NCBI GenBank assembly: GCA_050953425.1
Contig: JBMNMQ010000004.1
Span: forward strand, 14,442-78,441
Origin: RUG100 sp050953425
GTDB lineage: Bacteria > Bacillota > Clostridia > Peptostreptococcales > Anaerovoracaceae
Reading direction: 5' to 3'
Length of the DNA: 64,000 nucleotides
Position numbers and translations under genes: made by a program. The first letter of the stretch is position 1. The number at the start of each line of letters is the position of its first letter. Positions 8,283-17,118 of the stretch are shown here, piece by piece. The notes under the pieces were generated by a model that saw only the letters and a program-made list of their open reading frames with translations, made no database searches and had not been told where the DNA came from.

Positions 8283-9596
8283 ATGCGCATTACCGGACTG
8301 ACAGCGGAATACAACCCGATTCATAACGGCCATATTTATCACCTGCGGCAGAGCAGGGCGATGAATAAGGCCGATTTTATCGTGGCCGTGATGTCCGGAG
8401 ATTTTACCCAGCGAGGGGAACCGGCCGTCTTTGACAAATGGACGCGGGCCGCCTGGGCGGTGCGCAGCGGCGTCGATCTCGTTTTTGAACTGCCGGTCGT
8501 CTTCGCCGCCGGCAGTGCCGAACAGTTTGCCGACGGTGCAGTGCGCCTTTTGACATCACTGGGATGCGTCAGCGATCTGTCGTTCGGCAGCGAATGCGGC
8601 GACATCGGCGCGCTCTATCAGCTGGCCGGCTTTCTCGACGGGGAGCCGGAGGCCTATCGTCAAGCCCTGCATGAGCAGCTCGACCGCGGCCTGTCCTATC
8701 CGGCAGCCCGGGAGGCGGCCGTGCGGACGGTGATCGGCGACGCGGCCGCGGATCTCCTGCGCCGTCCCAATGACATTCTCGGCATCGAGTATCTCAAGGC
8801 GCTGCGGCGGTTGCAGCGTGAAACCGGCGCGGAGCCGGTGCCGCGGGAGGGCAGGCTGCATCTGCTGACGGAGCGCGGCCGGACGGTGATCCCGGCAGCG
8901 CATTGTGTGCCGCGGCGCGGTGCCTACCATCTGCGCGAAGCATCCGGCGCGGACCTTGTCAGCACCGCCGCGGCGCCCGTCTATGCCGGCGGCGAAGCGG
9001 TGCGCGAGCGGCTGCGGCAGTATGACACCGCCGCTCTGCGTGCGGCCGTGCCGCCGCCCGTGCTCGAGGATCTGCAGCACGGCGTCTGGGATGAGATGGT
9101 CGGCACGGAAGCGATCTGGCCGGCGCTGCAGAGCCGCCTGCTGCTGATGCCGGAGGAGGACATGCGCCGCGTCGACGGCGTCAGAGAGGGCATCGAGCAC
9201 CGCATCCGACGCGTCCTGCGCCGCTGTCATTCCTATGCCGAACTGGTCGAGTCGCTGCAGAGCCGCCGCTTTCCCCGCACCACCGTGCAGCGAATGCTGC
9301 TGCACCTGCTGCTGGATATCCGCCCCGAAGATGTCACGCCGCCGTCCTATGCCAGACTGCTGGCGGCCGGCGCGCGGGGCAGAAAGCTGCTGCGCCTGAT
9401 TGACCGCAGCGGCTGCAGCCGGATCCCGGTGATCACCAACCTGCCGCGGCAGCGCGAACGGCTGGACGGGGAGGACGGCAAACTGCCGCGCCTGCTGGAA
9501 CTCGACGTGACGGCGGCCGATCTCTATAACCAGGCGGCCGGCCGCGACCTCTATGCCCGCAGCGATTTTGTCGTTCATCCGCGGATTCTGCCCTGA
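8283..9596 (+). CDS. tmcAL: tRNA(Met) cytidine acetate ligase TmcAL (YlbM)
   Basis: TmcAL forms N4-acetylcytidine at the wobble base of elongator tRNA-Met using acetate and ATP. The 437-residue protein shows the family N-terminus TAEYNPIHNGHIYHL with an HxGH-type nucleotidyltransferase motif, VMSGDFTQRGEPAVFDK, GVDLVFELP, and SAEQFADGAV with FGSE. The C-terminal region ends in YARSDFVVHPRIL as in relatives. The ribosome site is weak (GGGGGCAG). The acetate kinase gene lies just downstream under its own promoter, so acetate metabolism and an acetate-using tRNA enzyme are neighbours. Confidence 0.94.
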   Translation: MRITGLTAEYNPIHNGHIYHLRQSRAMNKADFIVAVMSGDFTQRGEPAVFDKWTRAAWAVRSGVDLVFELPVVFAAGSAEQFADGAVRLLTSLGCVSDLSFGSECGDIGALYQLAGFLDGEPEAYRQALHEQLDRGLSYPAAREAAVRTVIGDAAADLLRRPNDILGIEYLKALRRLQRETGAEPVPREGRLHLLTERGRTVIPAAHCVPRRGAYHLREASGADLVSTAAAPVYAGGEAVRERLRQYDTAALRAAVPPPVLEDLQHGVWDEMVGTEAIWPALQSRLLLMPEEDMRRVDGVREGIEHRIRRVLRRCHSYAELVESLQSRRFPRTTVQRMLLHLLLDIRPEDVTPPSYARLLAAGARGRKLLRLIDRSGCSRIPVITNLPRQRERLDGEDGKLPRLLELDVTAADLYNQAAGRDLYARSDFVVHPRILP

Positions 9597-9716
9597 ACCG
9601 GGATGCGGCGGATCATGGGCAGCCAGGACTGACGATGGATCATGCGGACAGGCAGCAGCATTGAACGAGCAGCATAACCGGGATCCGCATAACCGGGATC
9701 TGTGCCGGCTTCGGTC

Positions 9717-9745
9717 TTGCCATCGGCGAAAAAAAGGCATATAAT
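9717..9745 (+). promoter_or_regulatory. Sigma-A promoter for ackA
   Basis: TTGCCA (9717-9722), exactly 17 bp, then TATAAT (9740-9745), about 80 bp ahead of the ackA ATG. Just upstream, GCATAACCGGGATC occurs twice in direct repeat, 17 bp apart, around 9672-9700. This could be an operator, but there is no independent support. Confidence 0.8.
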
Positions 9746-9825
9746 AATCATGTCTGCGTGCGGTTGGGGCAACCGCGCGCGTTTTCCGAAGAGAAATCAC
9801 GTATCATAAAAAGGAGAGCACGAAA

Positions 9826-11031
9826 ATGAAAATTCTGGTTATCAACTGCGGCAGTTCCTCGCTGAAGTATCAGGTCCTCGACATGACAGATGAGCATCTG
9901 CTGGCCAAGGGCCTGGTCGAACGCATCGGCATGGACGGCTCCGCGATCACGCACGAGAAGATCGGCGCCGGCGAAAAATGGAAAAACGAAGTCGCGATGC
10001 CGACGCACCGCGAAGCGATCCAGCAGGTTCTGGATGCGATCGTTGATGACGATCACGGCGTGCTCAAGGATATGAGCGAACTGGGCGCGGTCGGTCACCG
10101 CGTCGTACATGCCGGTGAAAAATATGACCACAGCGTGCTGATCACGCCGGAAGTCATGGAACAGCTGGAGGACTGCGTTGATCTCGCGCCGCTGCACAAC
10201 CCGGCCAACCTGCTCGGCATCAATGTCTGCCAGGAACTGATGCCGGATACGCCGATGGTCGCGGTCTTCGACACCGCCTTCCATCAGACGATGCCGCCGG
10301 AATCCTATATCTACGCGATTCCCTATGAGTACTATCAGAAATACGGCGTCCGCCGCTACGGCTTCCACGGCACCAGCCATATGTACGTGGCGCAGCGGGC
10401 TTCCGAGATCATGAACTGCAATCTCGACGACCTCAAGATCATCACCTGCCACCTCGGCAACGGCGCCTCCGTGTCGGCGATCAAACGCGGTGTCTGCATC
10501 GACACTTCGATGGGATTTACGCCGCTGGAAGGCCTGGTCATGGGAACGCGCTGCGGCGACATCGACCCGTCGATTGTCACCTACATCCGTAAAAAAGAAA
10601 ATCTGAGATCGGGCGAAATGGACGAGATCATGAATAAGAAGTCCGGTGTGCTCGGCATTTCCGGCGTCTCTTCCGATTTCCGCGACATCGAGAAAGCAGC
10701 CGAGGAAGGCAACGAACGGGCGCAGCTGGCGCTGAAGGTCTTCGCTCATAAGGTGCGCTTTTACATCGGTGCCTACATCGCCGAGATGAACGGCGTCGAT
10801 GCCATTGTCTTCACCGCCGGCGTCGGCGAGAACGACATCTCCATGCGCGATGTCATCTGCAACGACCTCGGCAACCTCGGCATCAAGCTTGACCTCGTCA
10901 AGAACCGTACCCGCGGCAGGGAAATGGTTATCTCCCGCGACGATTCGCCGGTGCAGATCATCATGATCCCGACCAATGAGGAACTGATGATCGCCAGAGA
11001 TACGCTGGCCATCGTGAAATCGCTGAAATAG
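9826..11031 (+). CDS. ackA: Acetate kinase
   Basis: AckA interconverts acetyl phosphate plus ADP and acetate plus ATP, the substrate-level phosphorylation step of fermentation. The 401-residue protein carries all family signatures: VINCGSSSLKYQ at the N-terminus, LAPLHNPANL, VFDTAFHQTMP, RYGFHGTSHMYV, HLGNGASVSAI, the substrate loop MGFTPLEGLVMGTRCGDIDP and FTAGVGEND. AAAAGGAG precedes the ATG. No pta gene is adjacent. Confidence 0.98.
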   Translation: MKILVINCGSSSLKYQVLDMTDEHLLAKGLVERIGMDGSAITHEKIGAGEKWKNEVAMPTHREAIQQVLDAIVDDDHGVLKDMSELGAVGHRVVHAGEKYDHSVLITPEVMEQLEDCVDLAPLHNPANLLGINVCQELMPDTPMVAVFDTAFHQTMPPESYIYAIPYEYYQKYGVRRYGFHGTSHMYVAQRASEIMNCNLDDLKIITCHLGNGASVSAIKRGVCIDTSMGFTPLEGLVMGTRCGDIDPSIVTYIRKKENLRSGEMDEIMNKKSGVLGISGVSSDFRDIEKAAEEGNERAQLALKVFAHKVRFYIGAYIAEMNGVDAIVFTAGVGENDISMRDVICNDLGNLGIKLDLVKNRTRGREMVISRDDSPVQIIMIPTNEELMIARDTLAIVKSLK

Positions 11032-11034
11032 TGG

Positions 11035-11064
11035 TTGACAAGCACGGCCGCAAAAGGATATAAT
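11035..11064 (+). promoter_or_regulatory. Sigma-A promoter for rpmF
   Basis: Consensus TTGACA (11035-11040), an 18-bp spacer and consensus TATAAT (11059-11064), starting right after the ackA stop and about 84 bp before rpmF. It is the strongest promoter match in the window. Confidence 0.85.
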
Positions 11065-11147
11065 TTAGAAGTTGCCGCGCAGACTGCCTGCGGCGGCTGA
11101 AGAGGAAAATCAACTGCTTGAAATAGATCGACGAAGGAGGTGTTACG

Positions 11148-11324
11148 ATGGCGGTACCGAAGAGAAAAACTTCCAAGGCCAGAAGGGACAAGAGAAAGAG
11201 CCAGAATATGAAGATGAAGGCACCCGGCCTGTCCATCTGTCCTCAGTGCCATGAGCCCAAGCTTCCGCACAGAGTGTGCCCGAACTGCAACTACTACGAC
11301 GGCAGGGACGTCATGGCGGAATAG
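11148..11324 (+). CDS. rpmF: 50S ribosomal protein L32
   Basis: A 58-residue basic protein beginning MAVPKRKTSKARRDKR, the L32 hallmark, with a zinc ribbon made of CPQC (31-34) and CPNC (44-47). AAGGAGG lies ahead of the ATG. It is transcribed alone, between a consensus promoter and a strong terminator. The DUF177/YceD gene usually found upstream of rpmF is not here; ackA is upstream instead. Confidence 0.97.
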   Translation: MAVPKRKTSKARRDKRKSQNMKMKAPGLSICPQCHEPKLPHRVCPNCNYYDGRDVMAE

Positions 11325-11352
11325 TTTCCGGCTCGCAGAGAAGGAAAACATC

Positions 11353-11386
11353 GCATAGGATTCCATGGCGGGATCCTATGCTTTTT
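11353..11386 (+). terminator. Intrinsic terminator after rpmF
   Basis: The stem GCATAGGATTCC (11353-11364) pairs with GGGATCCTATGC (11370-11381) across a 5-nt loop, followed by TTTTT. Confidence 0.9.
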
Positions 11387-11524
11387 CTTGCGCTCTTCCC
11401 TTCGTTCCCGGCGCGTGCCGTCGTTTTCCGCCGTCACGGCCGGCCGAGGTTCATTTTTCCGTCCGTTGTGGTATAATAACAAAACGCTGTGAAGAACAAG
11501 AAAGAAGAAATGAAGGAGAAAAGC

Positions 11525-11956
11525 ATGGTTCGAGTACTGACCTATGGAACATTTGATCTGCTGCATTACGGCCACATTCGTCTGCTCAAGCGCGCCAAGG
11601 CGCTGGGCGATTATCTGATTGTCGCGATTTCCACCGATGAATTCAACGCCGTCAAGCATAAAAAGGCCTACCACAATTACGCGACGCGCAAGGAGATGCT
11701 GGAAGCGATTCGCTATGTCGATCTGGTCATCCCCGAGGAAAACTGGGAGCAGAAGCGCAGCGACGTCATCGATTACAAAGTGGATATCGTCGTGATGGGC
11801 AGCGACTGGAAGGGCAGCGACAAATTCGAATGTCTGCGCGATCTCTGCCAGGTCGTCTATCTCGACCGCACCGAGGGCATCTCAACGACGAAGATCAAGC
11901 AGGAACTGAATCTGCAGTCGGAGGAGCGGGGCGTTGACGAAATTCTGCGAACCTGA
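11525..11956 (+). CDS. tagD: Glycerol-3-phosphate cytidylyltransferase TagD
   Basis: TagD makes CDP-glycerol from CTP and glycerol-3-phosphate, the donor for poly(glycerol phosphate) teichoic-type polymers. The 143-residue protein has GTFDLLHYGH (HxGH nucleotidyltransferase motif, residues 14-17), the VVMGSDWKG segment and the RTEGISTTKI signature that distinguishes TagD. The ATG at 11525 follows AAGGAG. A TATAAT at 11472 with a poor -35 is a possible promoter. The gene stands alone, but its product would feed the TagF-like protein at 36.1-37.6 kb if that is active. Confidence 0.94.
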   Translation: MVRVLTYGTFDLLHYGHIRLLKRAKALGDYLIVAISTDEFNAVKHKKAYHNYATRKEMLEAIRYVDLVIPEENWEQKRSDVIDYKVDIVVMGSDWKGSDKFECLRDLCQVVYLDRTEGISTTKIKQELNLQSEERGVDEILRT

Positions 11957-12006
11957 GGCGCCGCGGAGCGAACCGGGCCGGAAAGCTGCGAACAGAGAAA
12001 TGAAAA

Positions 12007-12053
12007 CCCGGACGGCTGTTTGCAACGGGCACGAACAGCGGTCCGGGATTTTT
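12007..12053 (+). terminator. Intrinsic terminator after tagD
   Basis: The 14-bp arms CCCGGACGGCTGTT (12007-12020) and AACAGCGGTCCGGG (12034-12047) pair with one mismatch, followed by ATTTTTG. It lies between the convergent tagD and asd. Confidence 0.85.
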
Positions 12054-12135
12054 GTCTTTGCGGTTGATCGGCGGTACGCCGCGGCGACGGGTAAAGCCGC
12101 AGGCACCGGCCGGCTTCAGATGGTGCAGCTGCCGA

Positions 12136-13137
12136 TCAGTCCTCCTCAAGGAGTTCTTCGGCGATCTGCACGGTGTTGGTCGCGGCGCCCTTGCGGATGT
12201 TGTCGGCGACGCACCAGAGGTTGACACCGCTCGGAACCGAGAAATCGCGGCGGATGCGGCCGACATAGACCTCATCGGTGCCGGCTGCGTCGCGGGCCAG
12301 CGGATAAACGTTGTTGGCCGGATCGTCCTTGACAATGATGCCGGGGAAGTCGGCCAGCGTCTGGCGCAGTTCGTCGAGATCAAAGTCCTTTTCGAACTCG
12401 ATGTTGATCGATTCCGAGTGCGAATCAAAGACCGGCACGCGCACCGTGGTCGCCGTCACGGCAATGCTGTCGTCACCGAGGATCTTGTGCGTCTCGTTGA
12501 TCATCTTCATCTCTTCCTTGGTATAGCCGTTGTCGAGGAAGACGTCGATGTGCGGCAGGCAGTTGCCGGCGATCGGGTGCGGATACGCTTCGCAGGTGTC
12601 GTTGCCGGCGAGTCCGTTCTTGAGATCGTTGATGCCTTTGACGCCGCTGCCGGAGACCGCCTGGTAGGTGCTGTAGACGACGCGCTTGATCTTGTACTTG
12701 TCGTGCAGCGCCTTCAGCGGCAGCATCGCCTGGATCGTCGAGCAGTTGGGGTTGGCGATGATGCCCTTTTTCGTCTTCTTGACATCATCGGGGTTGACTT
12801 CCGGTACGACCAGCGGCACATCCGGATCCATTCTCCACTGCGAGGAGTTGTCGACGACGGTAACGCCGTGCGCAGCGGCGATCGGCGCAAACTTTTCCGA
12901 GACCTTGCCGCCCGCCGAGAAGAGCGCGATGTCGATCGGCTTGTCAAAGGAATGCTCGGTCAGTTCTTCGACTACGTAATCTTTGCCCTTGAAGGTAATA
13001 GTGGAGCCTGCCGATCTTGCAGACGCCATGATATATAAGTTGTCAAAAGGAAAATCTTTTTCTTCGAGCACTTTCAGGAAGGTTCGTCCGACGACACCAG
13101 TAGCGCCTACAATTGCTAAATTGGGTTTTTTATTCAT
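12136..13137 (-). CDS. asd: Aspartate-semialdehyde dehydrogenase
   Basis: Asd reduces aspartyl phosphate to aspartate semialdehyde with NADPH, the branch point to lysine/diaminopimelate, threonine and methionine. The 333-residue protein starts MNKKPNLAIVGATGVVGRTF (Rossmann nucleotide loop). It has the catalytic Cys132 in IIANPNCSTIQ, VDNSSQWRM and the PIAGNCLPHID segment. The ATG at 13137 is chosen because GGGAGG lies 7 bp upstream on the minus strand; an in-frame ATG six codons earlier lacks one. A good promoter precedes it. Confidence 0.97.
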   Translation of the reverse strand: MNKKPNLAIVGATGVVGRTFLKVLEEKDFPFDNLYIMASARSAGSTITFKGKDYVVEELTEHSFDKPIDIALFSAGGKVSEKFAPIAAAHGVTVVDNSSQWRMDPDVPLVVPEVNPDDVKKTKKGIIANPNCSTIQAMLPLKALHDKYKIKRVVYSTYQAVSGSGVKGINDLKNGLAGNDTCEAYPHPIAGNCLPHIDVFLDNGYTKEEMKMINETHKILGDDSIAVTATTVRVPVFDSHSESINIEFEKDFDLDELRQTLADFPGIIVKDDPANNVYPLARDAAGTDEVYVGRIRRDFSVPSGVNLWCVADNIRKGAATNTVQIAEELLEED

Positions 13138-13180
13138 TGGTTTTTCCTCCCTCAATCGATAAAATGTATAAACTCATTTC

Positions 13181-13209
13181 ATTATAGCACTGAGATCGGG
13201 GCGGCGCAA
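13181..13209 (-). promoter_or_regulatory. Sigma-A promoter for asd
   Basis: On the minus strand: TTGCGC (-35), 17 bp, perfect TATAAT (-10), about 44 bp before the asd ATG. Confidence 0.75.
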
Positions 13210-13380
13210 TCAGCAGAACGGTGATTTTTTGGGTGAATTTTCGCCCGAATGCGGCGCATGATTCCGCGGCCGGCGCGCTTCGACCGTCTTCACCGGGCGG
13301 GTTTTTCCGGCTCCGCCGTCCGGGGCTGCCGCGGCGGTCGTGACGGGCTGCGGAATGTTCCGCGGCCGGCTGCGGATGAC

Positions 13381-13530
13381 GCCGGAAACGGGCTTCGGAA
13401 TGCGCCGGAAACGGGCTGCGGAATGCGCCGGGAACGGACCGCGGAATGCGCCGAAAACGGGCTTCGGAATGCGCCGGAAACGGGCTGCGGAATGCGCCGG
13501 GAACGGACCGCGGAAGACGCCGGAAATTTC
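13381..13530 (+). repeat. 23-bp minisatellite with a 69-bp higher-order unit, intergenic
   Basis: Units of 23 bp start at 13381, 13404, 13427, 13450, 13473 and 13496, with a degenerate seventh at 13519. The cores are GCCGGAAACGGGCTTCGGAA and close variants. Three subtypes (ending CTTCGG, CTGCGG, CCGCGG) recur in the same order, so the true period is 69 bp. More diverged relatives extend back to about 13340. The 492-bp gap 13138-13629 between asd and the ABC exporter holds only this array and two promoters. Because 69 is a multiple of three, the array leaves frames open, but no start or ribosome site supports a gene. Confidence 0.85.
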
Positions 13531-13564
13531 GGGATATTTTAACAGATCGGGCGCCACTGCAAAG

Positions 13565-13592
13565 TTGTATTTTTATCTGATCGGAGTAGAAT
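13565..13592 (+). promoter_or_regulatory. Putative promoter for the ABC exporter gene
   Basis: TTGTAT (13565-13570), a 16-bp spacer and TAGAAT (13587-13592), about 38 bp before the ATG at 13630. Confidence 0.5.
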
Positions 13593-13629
13593 ACATGTAA
13601 GCTGTTACTGTGCTTGCGAGGAGACGAAG

Positions 13630-15261
13630 ATGCTGCAGCTTCGACATATCAGCAAGACATATGCTGCCGGTGATCTGGTGCAGAAGGCGCTGGACGACAT
13701 CAGCATCGGCTTCCGCGATCATGAATTCGTGACCGTGCTCGGCCCCAGCGGATCCGGCAAGACGACGCTGCTGAACGTGATCGGCGGTCTCGACCGCTAC
13801 GACAGCGGTGAGCTTCTCTGCGACGGCGTCTCCACGCGGCAGTACCGCGACCGCGACTGGGACAGCTACCGCAATCACACCATCGGCTTCGTCTTTCAGA
13901 GCTACAATCTGATCCCGCATCAGACGGTGCTGGCCAATGTGGAGATCGCTCTGACGATCTCCGGCGTCAGCCGGGAAGAACGCCGCCGCCGTGCCGTGCA
14001 GGCGCTGCGCGACGTCGGACTCGAAGATCAGATGCCCAAGCTGCCGAACCAGCTGTCGGGCGGCCAGATGCAGCGCGTGGCGATCGCCCGCGCCCTGGTC
14101 AACGATCCCCGTGTCCTGCTCGCCGATGAACCCACCGGCGCGCTCGACAGCGGCACCAGCGAGCAGGTCATGGATCTGCTCAAGGAGGTCTCCCGCGACC
14201 GTCTGGTCATCATGGTCAGTCACGATGCCGAACTGTCGCGGCGCTATGCGACGCGCATCGTGCAGATCCGTGACGGCCGGGTTGTCGCGGACAGCGCACC
14301 CCCGGAAGCGGAAGAGGGCGGCCGCACGGCCCGGGACCCGGCCGCCGTCATTGCACCCGCGGCAGCCGCTTCCGGCAGGAAACGCTTTTCCCGCACGGCC
14401 CGTACGCCGCGCACTTCGATGTCGTTTGCGGCCGCGCTGGCACTGAGTCTTCGCAACCTCTGGTCCAAGAAAGGACGCACGATTCTGGTGGCTGCGGCCG
14501 GGTCGGTCGGCATCATCGGCATCGCCCTGATCCTCGCGCTCAGCAACGGCGTCAACGACTACATCCGCCAGATCGAAGAGGGGACGATTCTCCAGTATCC
14601 GGTGCAGATCGAGCGGGACAGCATCGATTTCAGCGCTTACATGCCCTCCGACGAGGAGAACAGCAAAGCGGAGCGGAGCCCCGTGATCCGCCAGGATCAG
14701 ATCATCCGCCGGTATGCGGGCGGCCTCGGCAGCAACGATCTGCGCTCGTTCAGAGCTTACCTGAAAAAACCGGACTGCGGCATCAACCGCTTCGCCCGGG
14801 CGGTGGAATACAGCTACGGCGTCACGCCGCAGATCTATCTGCAGAACGGCGGCCGCGTCCGGCAGGTCTGCCCGGAGGAGTGCCTCAGCACCCTCAATGC
14901 GGCCGGCTATACGACCTTCGAGCTGCAGATGATCAACCTGCAGTCGTTTTACGAACTGCCGCAGAACACATCGCTTTACCGCGGCGAATACACCGTGCGC
15001 GCCGGCCACTGGCCGCGCAGCCGGCGGGAGTGCGTTGTGGTGCTGCAGGCCGACGGCAGCGTCACCGATACGACGCTCTATGCCCTCGGCATGAAGAACC
15101 CGCACGAGCTCGACCGGCTCGTCAGGGGCATTCTCTATAACAGCAGCGATCTGCCGGCGGCCGACCGTCGGACCTGGCGCTGTGCGGATTTTATCGGCCG
15201 CAGCATGAAGGTCGGATGCGCTGCGGACAAATACCGCTATGACCAAAAGAACGGCGTCTGA
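13630..15261 (+). CDS. ABC exporter, MacB-like ATPase-permease fusion, N-terminal part up to an in-frame TGA
   Basis: The first 543 residues of what should be one protein of about 1,126 residues. Residues 1-230 form an ATPase with Walker A GPSGSGKTT (about 38-46), signature LSGGQMQRVAIARAL, Walker B VLLADEPTGALD and switch MVSHD. A first membrane helix follows (about 280-305, ILVAAAGSVGIIGIALILAL), then the start of a large extracytoplasmic domain. Translation stops at TGA (15259-15261), yet the same frame continues open to 17010 with the rest of the FtsX-type permease. The context YDQKNGV-stop-VDRTR suggests a lost Trp codon (TGG to TGA). AGGAGACGAAG precedes the ATG. Its substrate is unknown; relatives export peptides, lipids or drugs. 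Confidence 0.85.
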   Translation: MLQLRHISKTYAAGDLVQKALDDISIGFRDHEFVTVLGPSGSGKTTLLNVIGGLDRYDSGELLCDGVSTRQYRDRDWDSYRNHTIGFVFQSYNLIPHQTVLANVEIALTISGVSREERRRRAVQALRDVGLEDQMPKLPNQLSGGQMQRVAIARALVNDPRVLLADEPTGALDSGTSEQVMDLLKEVSRDRLVIMVSHDAELSRRYATRIVQIRDGRVVADSAPPEAEEGGRTARDPAAVIAPAAAASGRKRFSRTARTPRTSMSFAAALALSLRNLWSKKGRTILVAAAGSVGIIGIALILALSNGVNDYIRQIEEGTILQYPVQIERDSIDFSAYMPSDEENSKAERSPVIRQDQIIRRYAGGLGSNDLRSFRAYLKKPDCGINRFARAVEYSYGVTPQIYLQNGGRVRQVCPEECLSTLNAAGYTTFELQMINLQSFYELPQNTSLYRGEYTVRAGHWPRSRRECVVVLQADGSVTDTTLYALGMKNPHELDRLVRGILYNSSDLPAADRRTWRCADFIGRSMKVGCAADKYRYDQKNGV

Positions 15262-15318
15262 GTCGATCGCACCAGAACCGAGGCGGGCAAGCGGCAGGCC
15301 GCCGCGGCCGCTGAAACC

Positions 15319-17010
15319 ATGAAGGTCGTCGGGGTCGTACAGCAGAAGAGCGGCCGCTCCGATGCAATGCTGTCGTCCGGCATCTACTATTCACCTGCAC
15401 TGACCCGGCACCTGATGAAGCAGGCCGCCGCCAGCGATGCTGTCCGCGCCCAGCGCCGGCATCGGCGCACCAATATCTTTACCGGCCGCGCGTTCGGGGA
15501 AAAGAGCAGCGCCGACAACCTGCCGCTGCAGAACTTTTTCTCCGTCGATGCGCAGGCACTGCAGAATGCGTTCCGCTTTCACCTCGACGGTGATACGCTC
15601 TCCGGTCTGGCCGGAAAGACGAAGCCGGGGAAAGTCAATCTGTCCGGCGGATTCAATGCGCAGTCGCTGGCCGGTCTCGTCTCCGAGCGGGATCTGCAGA
15701 AGCTGACGCAGGCGGCGGCCGGCGAAGTGACCGATGAGGAAATGCAGCAGCTCTTCCGCATCCTGGCGGACGGCTGGCTGAAGTATGCCCGCCGGCACGT
15801 CGGCTTTGATCCGCAGCAGCTGGCCGGCAGCCTCTCGCAGTACCTGCAGTCGCAGGAGGCGCAGCAGATCATGCGCGATTTTCTCGTCACCGTGCTGCGC
15901 GACAACGCCGATCGGCTGCCCGATCACCCCGAGCAGATCACCGTCACCGCGCAGCAGTGGAACAAGCTGGTCGAAGATCTGCTCGCCGGATATGCCGGGC
16001 AGCCCGGCAGCGTGCAGATGCCCGATGCGGATGACCTGGCAGATTCCTTTGGCGACTATCTGGGTACCGCCGGCGCGCAGAAAACGATCGGCAGATTCGT
16101 ATCCCGGCACACCAACTCGGCGGCTGTGCGGCGGCAGCTGCAGAAGATCGGCAGCCGGGCGCAGAAAAAAGTGCAGCGCCGGCTGACGACGGCGATGAAC
16201 CGGGCCGTGCAGCAGATTCAGCAGCAGCTGTTCCGTTCGATCGGCAGCGGTCTGCGCAGCGGCGCGCTCAATCCGTCCAGCCTGCTCAGCGTCGACCCGA
16301 ACGCCTTCGCCGGGGCGATCCGCTTTCACCTCAGCAGGGAGGAGATCGAGGCGCTGGCTTCTTCGCTGCTTTCCTCGGGCACCGACTCCTACGACGCCAA
16401 TCTCGAACAGCTCGGCTGTGCGACGGTTGAGGATCCGCAGACCATCCGCATCTACCCGCGCGATTTTGACAGCAAAATGAAGATCGAGGATCTGATCGCT
16501 TCCTACAACAAGCGGCAGAAGGCCGCCGGCGCGCCGGAAAAGGTCATCGCCTTCACCGATTTCTACGGCAATCTGCTGAAGTCGATCACCAATATCGTCG
16601 GCACCATCAGTCAGGCGCTGATCGCACTGGTGGCGGTATCGCTGATCGTTTCCTCGATCATGATCGCCGTGATCACCCACATCAGCGTCCTCGAACGGCG
16701 CAAGGAGATCGGCATCCTGCGTGCCATCGGCGCTTCCCGGCACAACATCGCCGCGGTGTTCAACGCCGAAACCTTCCTCACCGGACTGCTGGCCGGCGGC
16801 TTCGGCATCGGCATCGCTTACCTCCTGCTGATCCCCGGCAATTACATCATCCACAACGTCATCGATCATCCGGAAGTGACGGCGATGCTGCCGCCGCTGC
16901 CGGCGGCGGCCCTGGTGGCGCTGAGCATCGGCCTCAATGTTCTCAGCGGTCTGATTCCCGCCGGCCGCGCCGCTCGCAGCGATCCGGTCGCGGCACTGCG
17001 CGGCGAATAG
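15319..17010 (+). CDS. ABC exporter, C-terminal permease part, same frame after the TGA
   Basis: This is the in-frame continuation of the ABC gene. The frame is open from 15262; the first ATG is at 15319 and has no ribosome site, so independent translation is doubtful. It holds the remainder of the extracytoplasmic domain, a helical Gln-rich insertion (about 15540-16330), and an FtsX-type C-terminus with three membrane helices. The block after the first of these is the typical SVLERRKEIGILRAIGASR loop. The protein ends GRAARSDPVAALRGE, as FtsX/MacB permeases do. Without the missing ATPase half and first helix it cannot be an exporter alone. The gene is a pseudogene, a readthrough case or a sequencing error. 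Confidence 0.8.
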   Translation: MKVVGVVQQKSGRSDAMLSSGIYYSPALTRHLMKQAAASDAVRAQRRHRRTNIFTGRAFGEKSSADNLPLQNFFSVDAQALQNAFRFHLDGDTLSGLAGKTKPGKVNLSGGFNAQSLAGLVSERDLQKLTQAAAGEVTDEEMQQLFRILADGWLKYARRHVGFDPQQLAGSLSQYLQSQEAQQIMRDFLVTVLRDNADRLPDHPEQITVTAQQWNKLVEDLLAGYAGQPGSVQMPDADDLADSFGDYLGTAGAQKTIGRFVSRHTNSAAVRRQLQKIGSRAQKKVQRRLTTAMNRAVQQIQQQLFRSIGSGLRSGALNPSSLLSVDPNAFAGAIRFHLSREEIEALASSLLSSGTDSYDANLEQLGCATVEDPQTIRIYPRDFDSKMKIEDLIASYNKRQKAAGAPEKVIAFTDFYGNLLKSITNIVGTISQALIALVAVSLIVSSIMIAVITHISVLERRKEIGILRAIGASRHNIAAVFNAETFLTGLLAGGFGIGIAYLLLIPGNYIIHNVIDHPEVTAMLPPLPAAALVALSIGLNVLSGLIPAGRAARSDPVAALRGE

Positions 17011-17042
17011 CGCCGGCCGCGGGTGCTGCTGCTTGTTTTGGT

Positions 17043-17071
17043 TTGTCTACCCCTGCAGGTTATGATATAAT
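17043..17071 (+). promoter_or_regulatory. Sigma-A promoter for uppP
   Basis: TTGTCT (17043-17048), 17 bp, perfect TATAAT (17066-17071), about 47 bp before the uppP ATG. Confidence 0.75.
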
Positions 17072-17118
17072 GTAATGAATTGTGCTGAAGCAAATACACG
17101 AAAGGAATACGACAACGA

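Noticed and set aside
11072..11254. A 60-codon frame overlapping rpmF
   Set aside because: It lies in a different frame from the unmistakable L32 gene (11148-11324) and lacks a ribosome site.
13210..13557. A small protein gene across the 23-bp array
   Set aside because: Frames are open only because 69 bp is a multiple of three. There is no ribosome site and no family resemblance.
15259..15261. Selenocysteine or a TGA=Trp code in the ABC exporter
   Set aside because: No SECIS-like hairpin was evident just downstream and the family has no selenoprotein members known to me. Other genes in the window end with TGA, so a changed code is unlikely.
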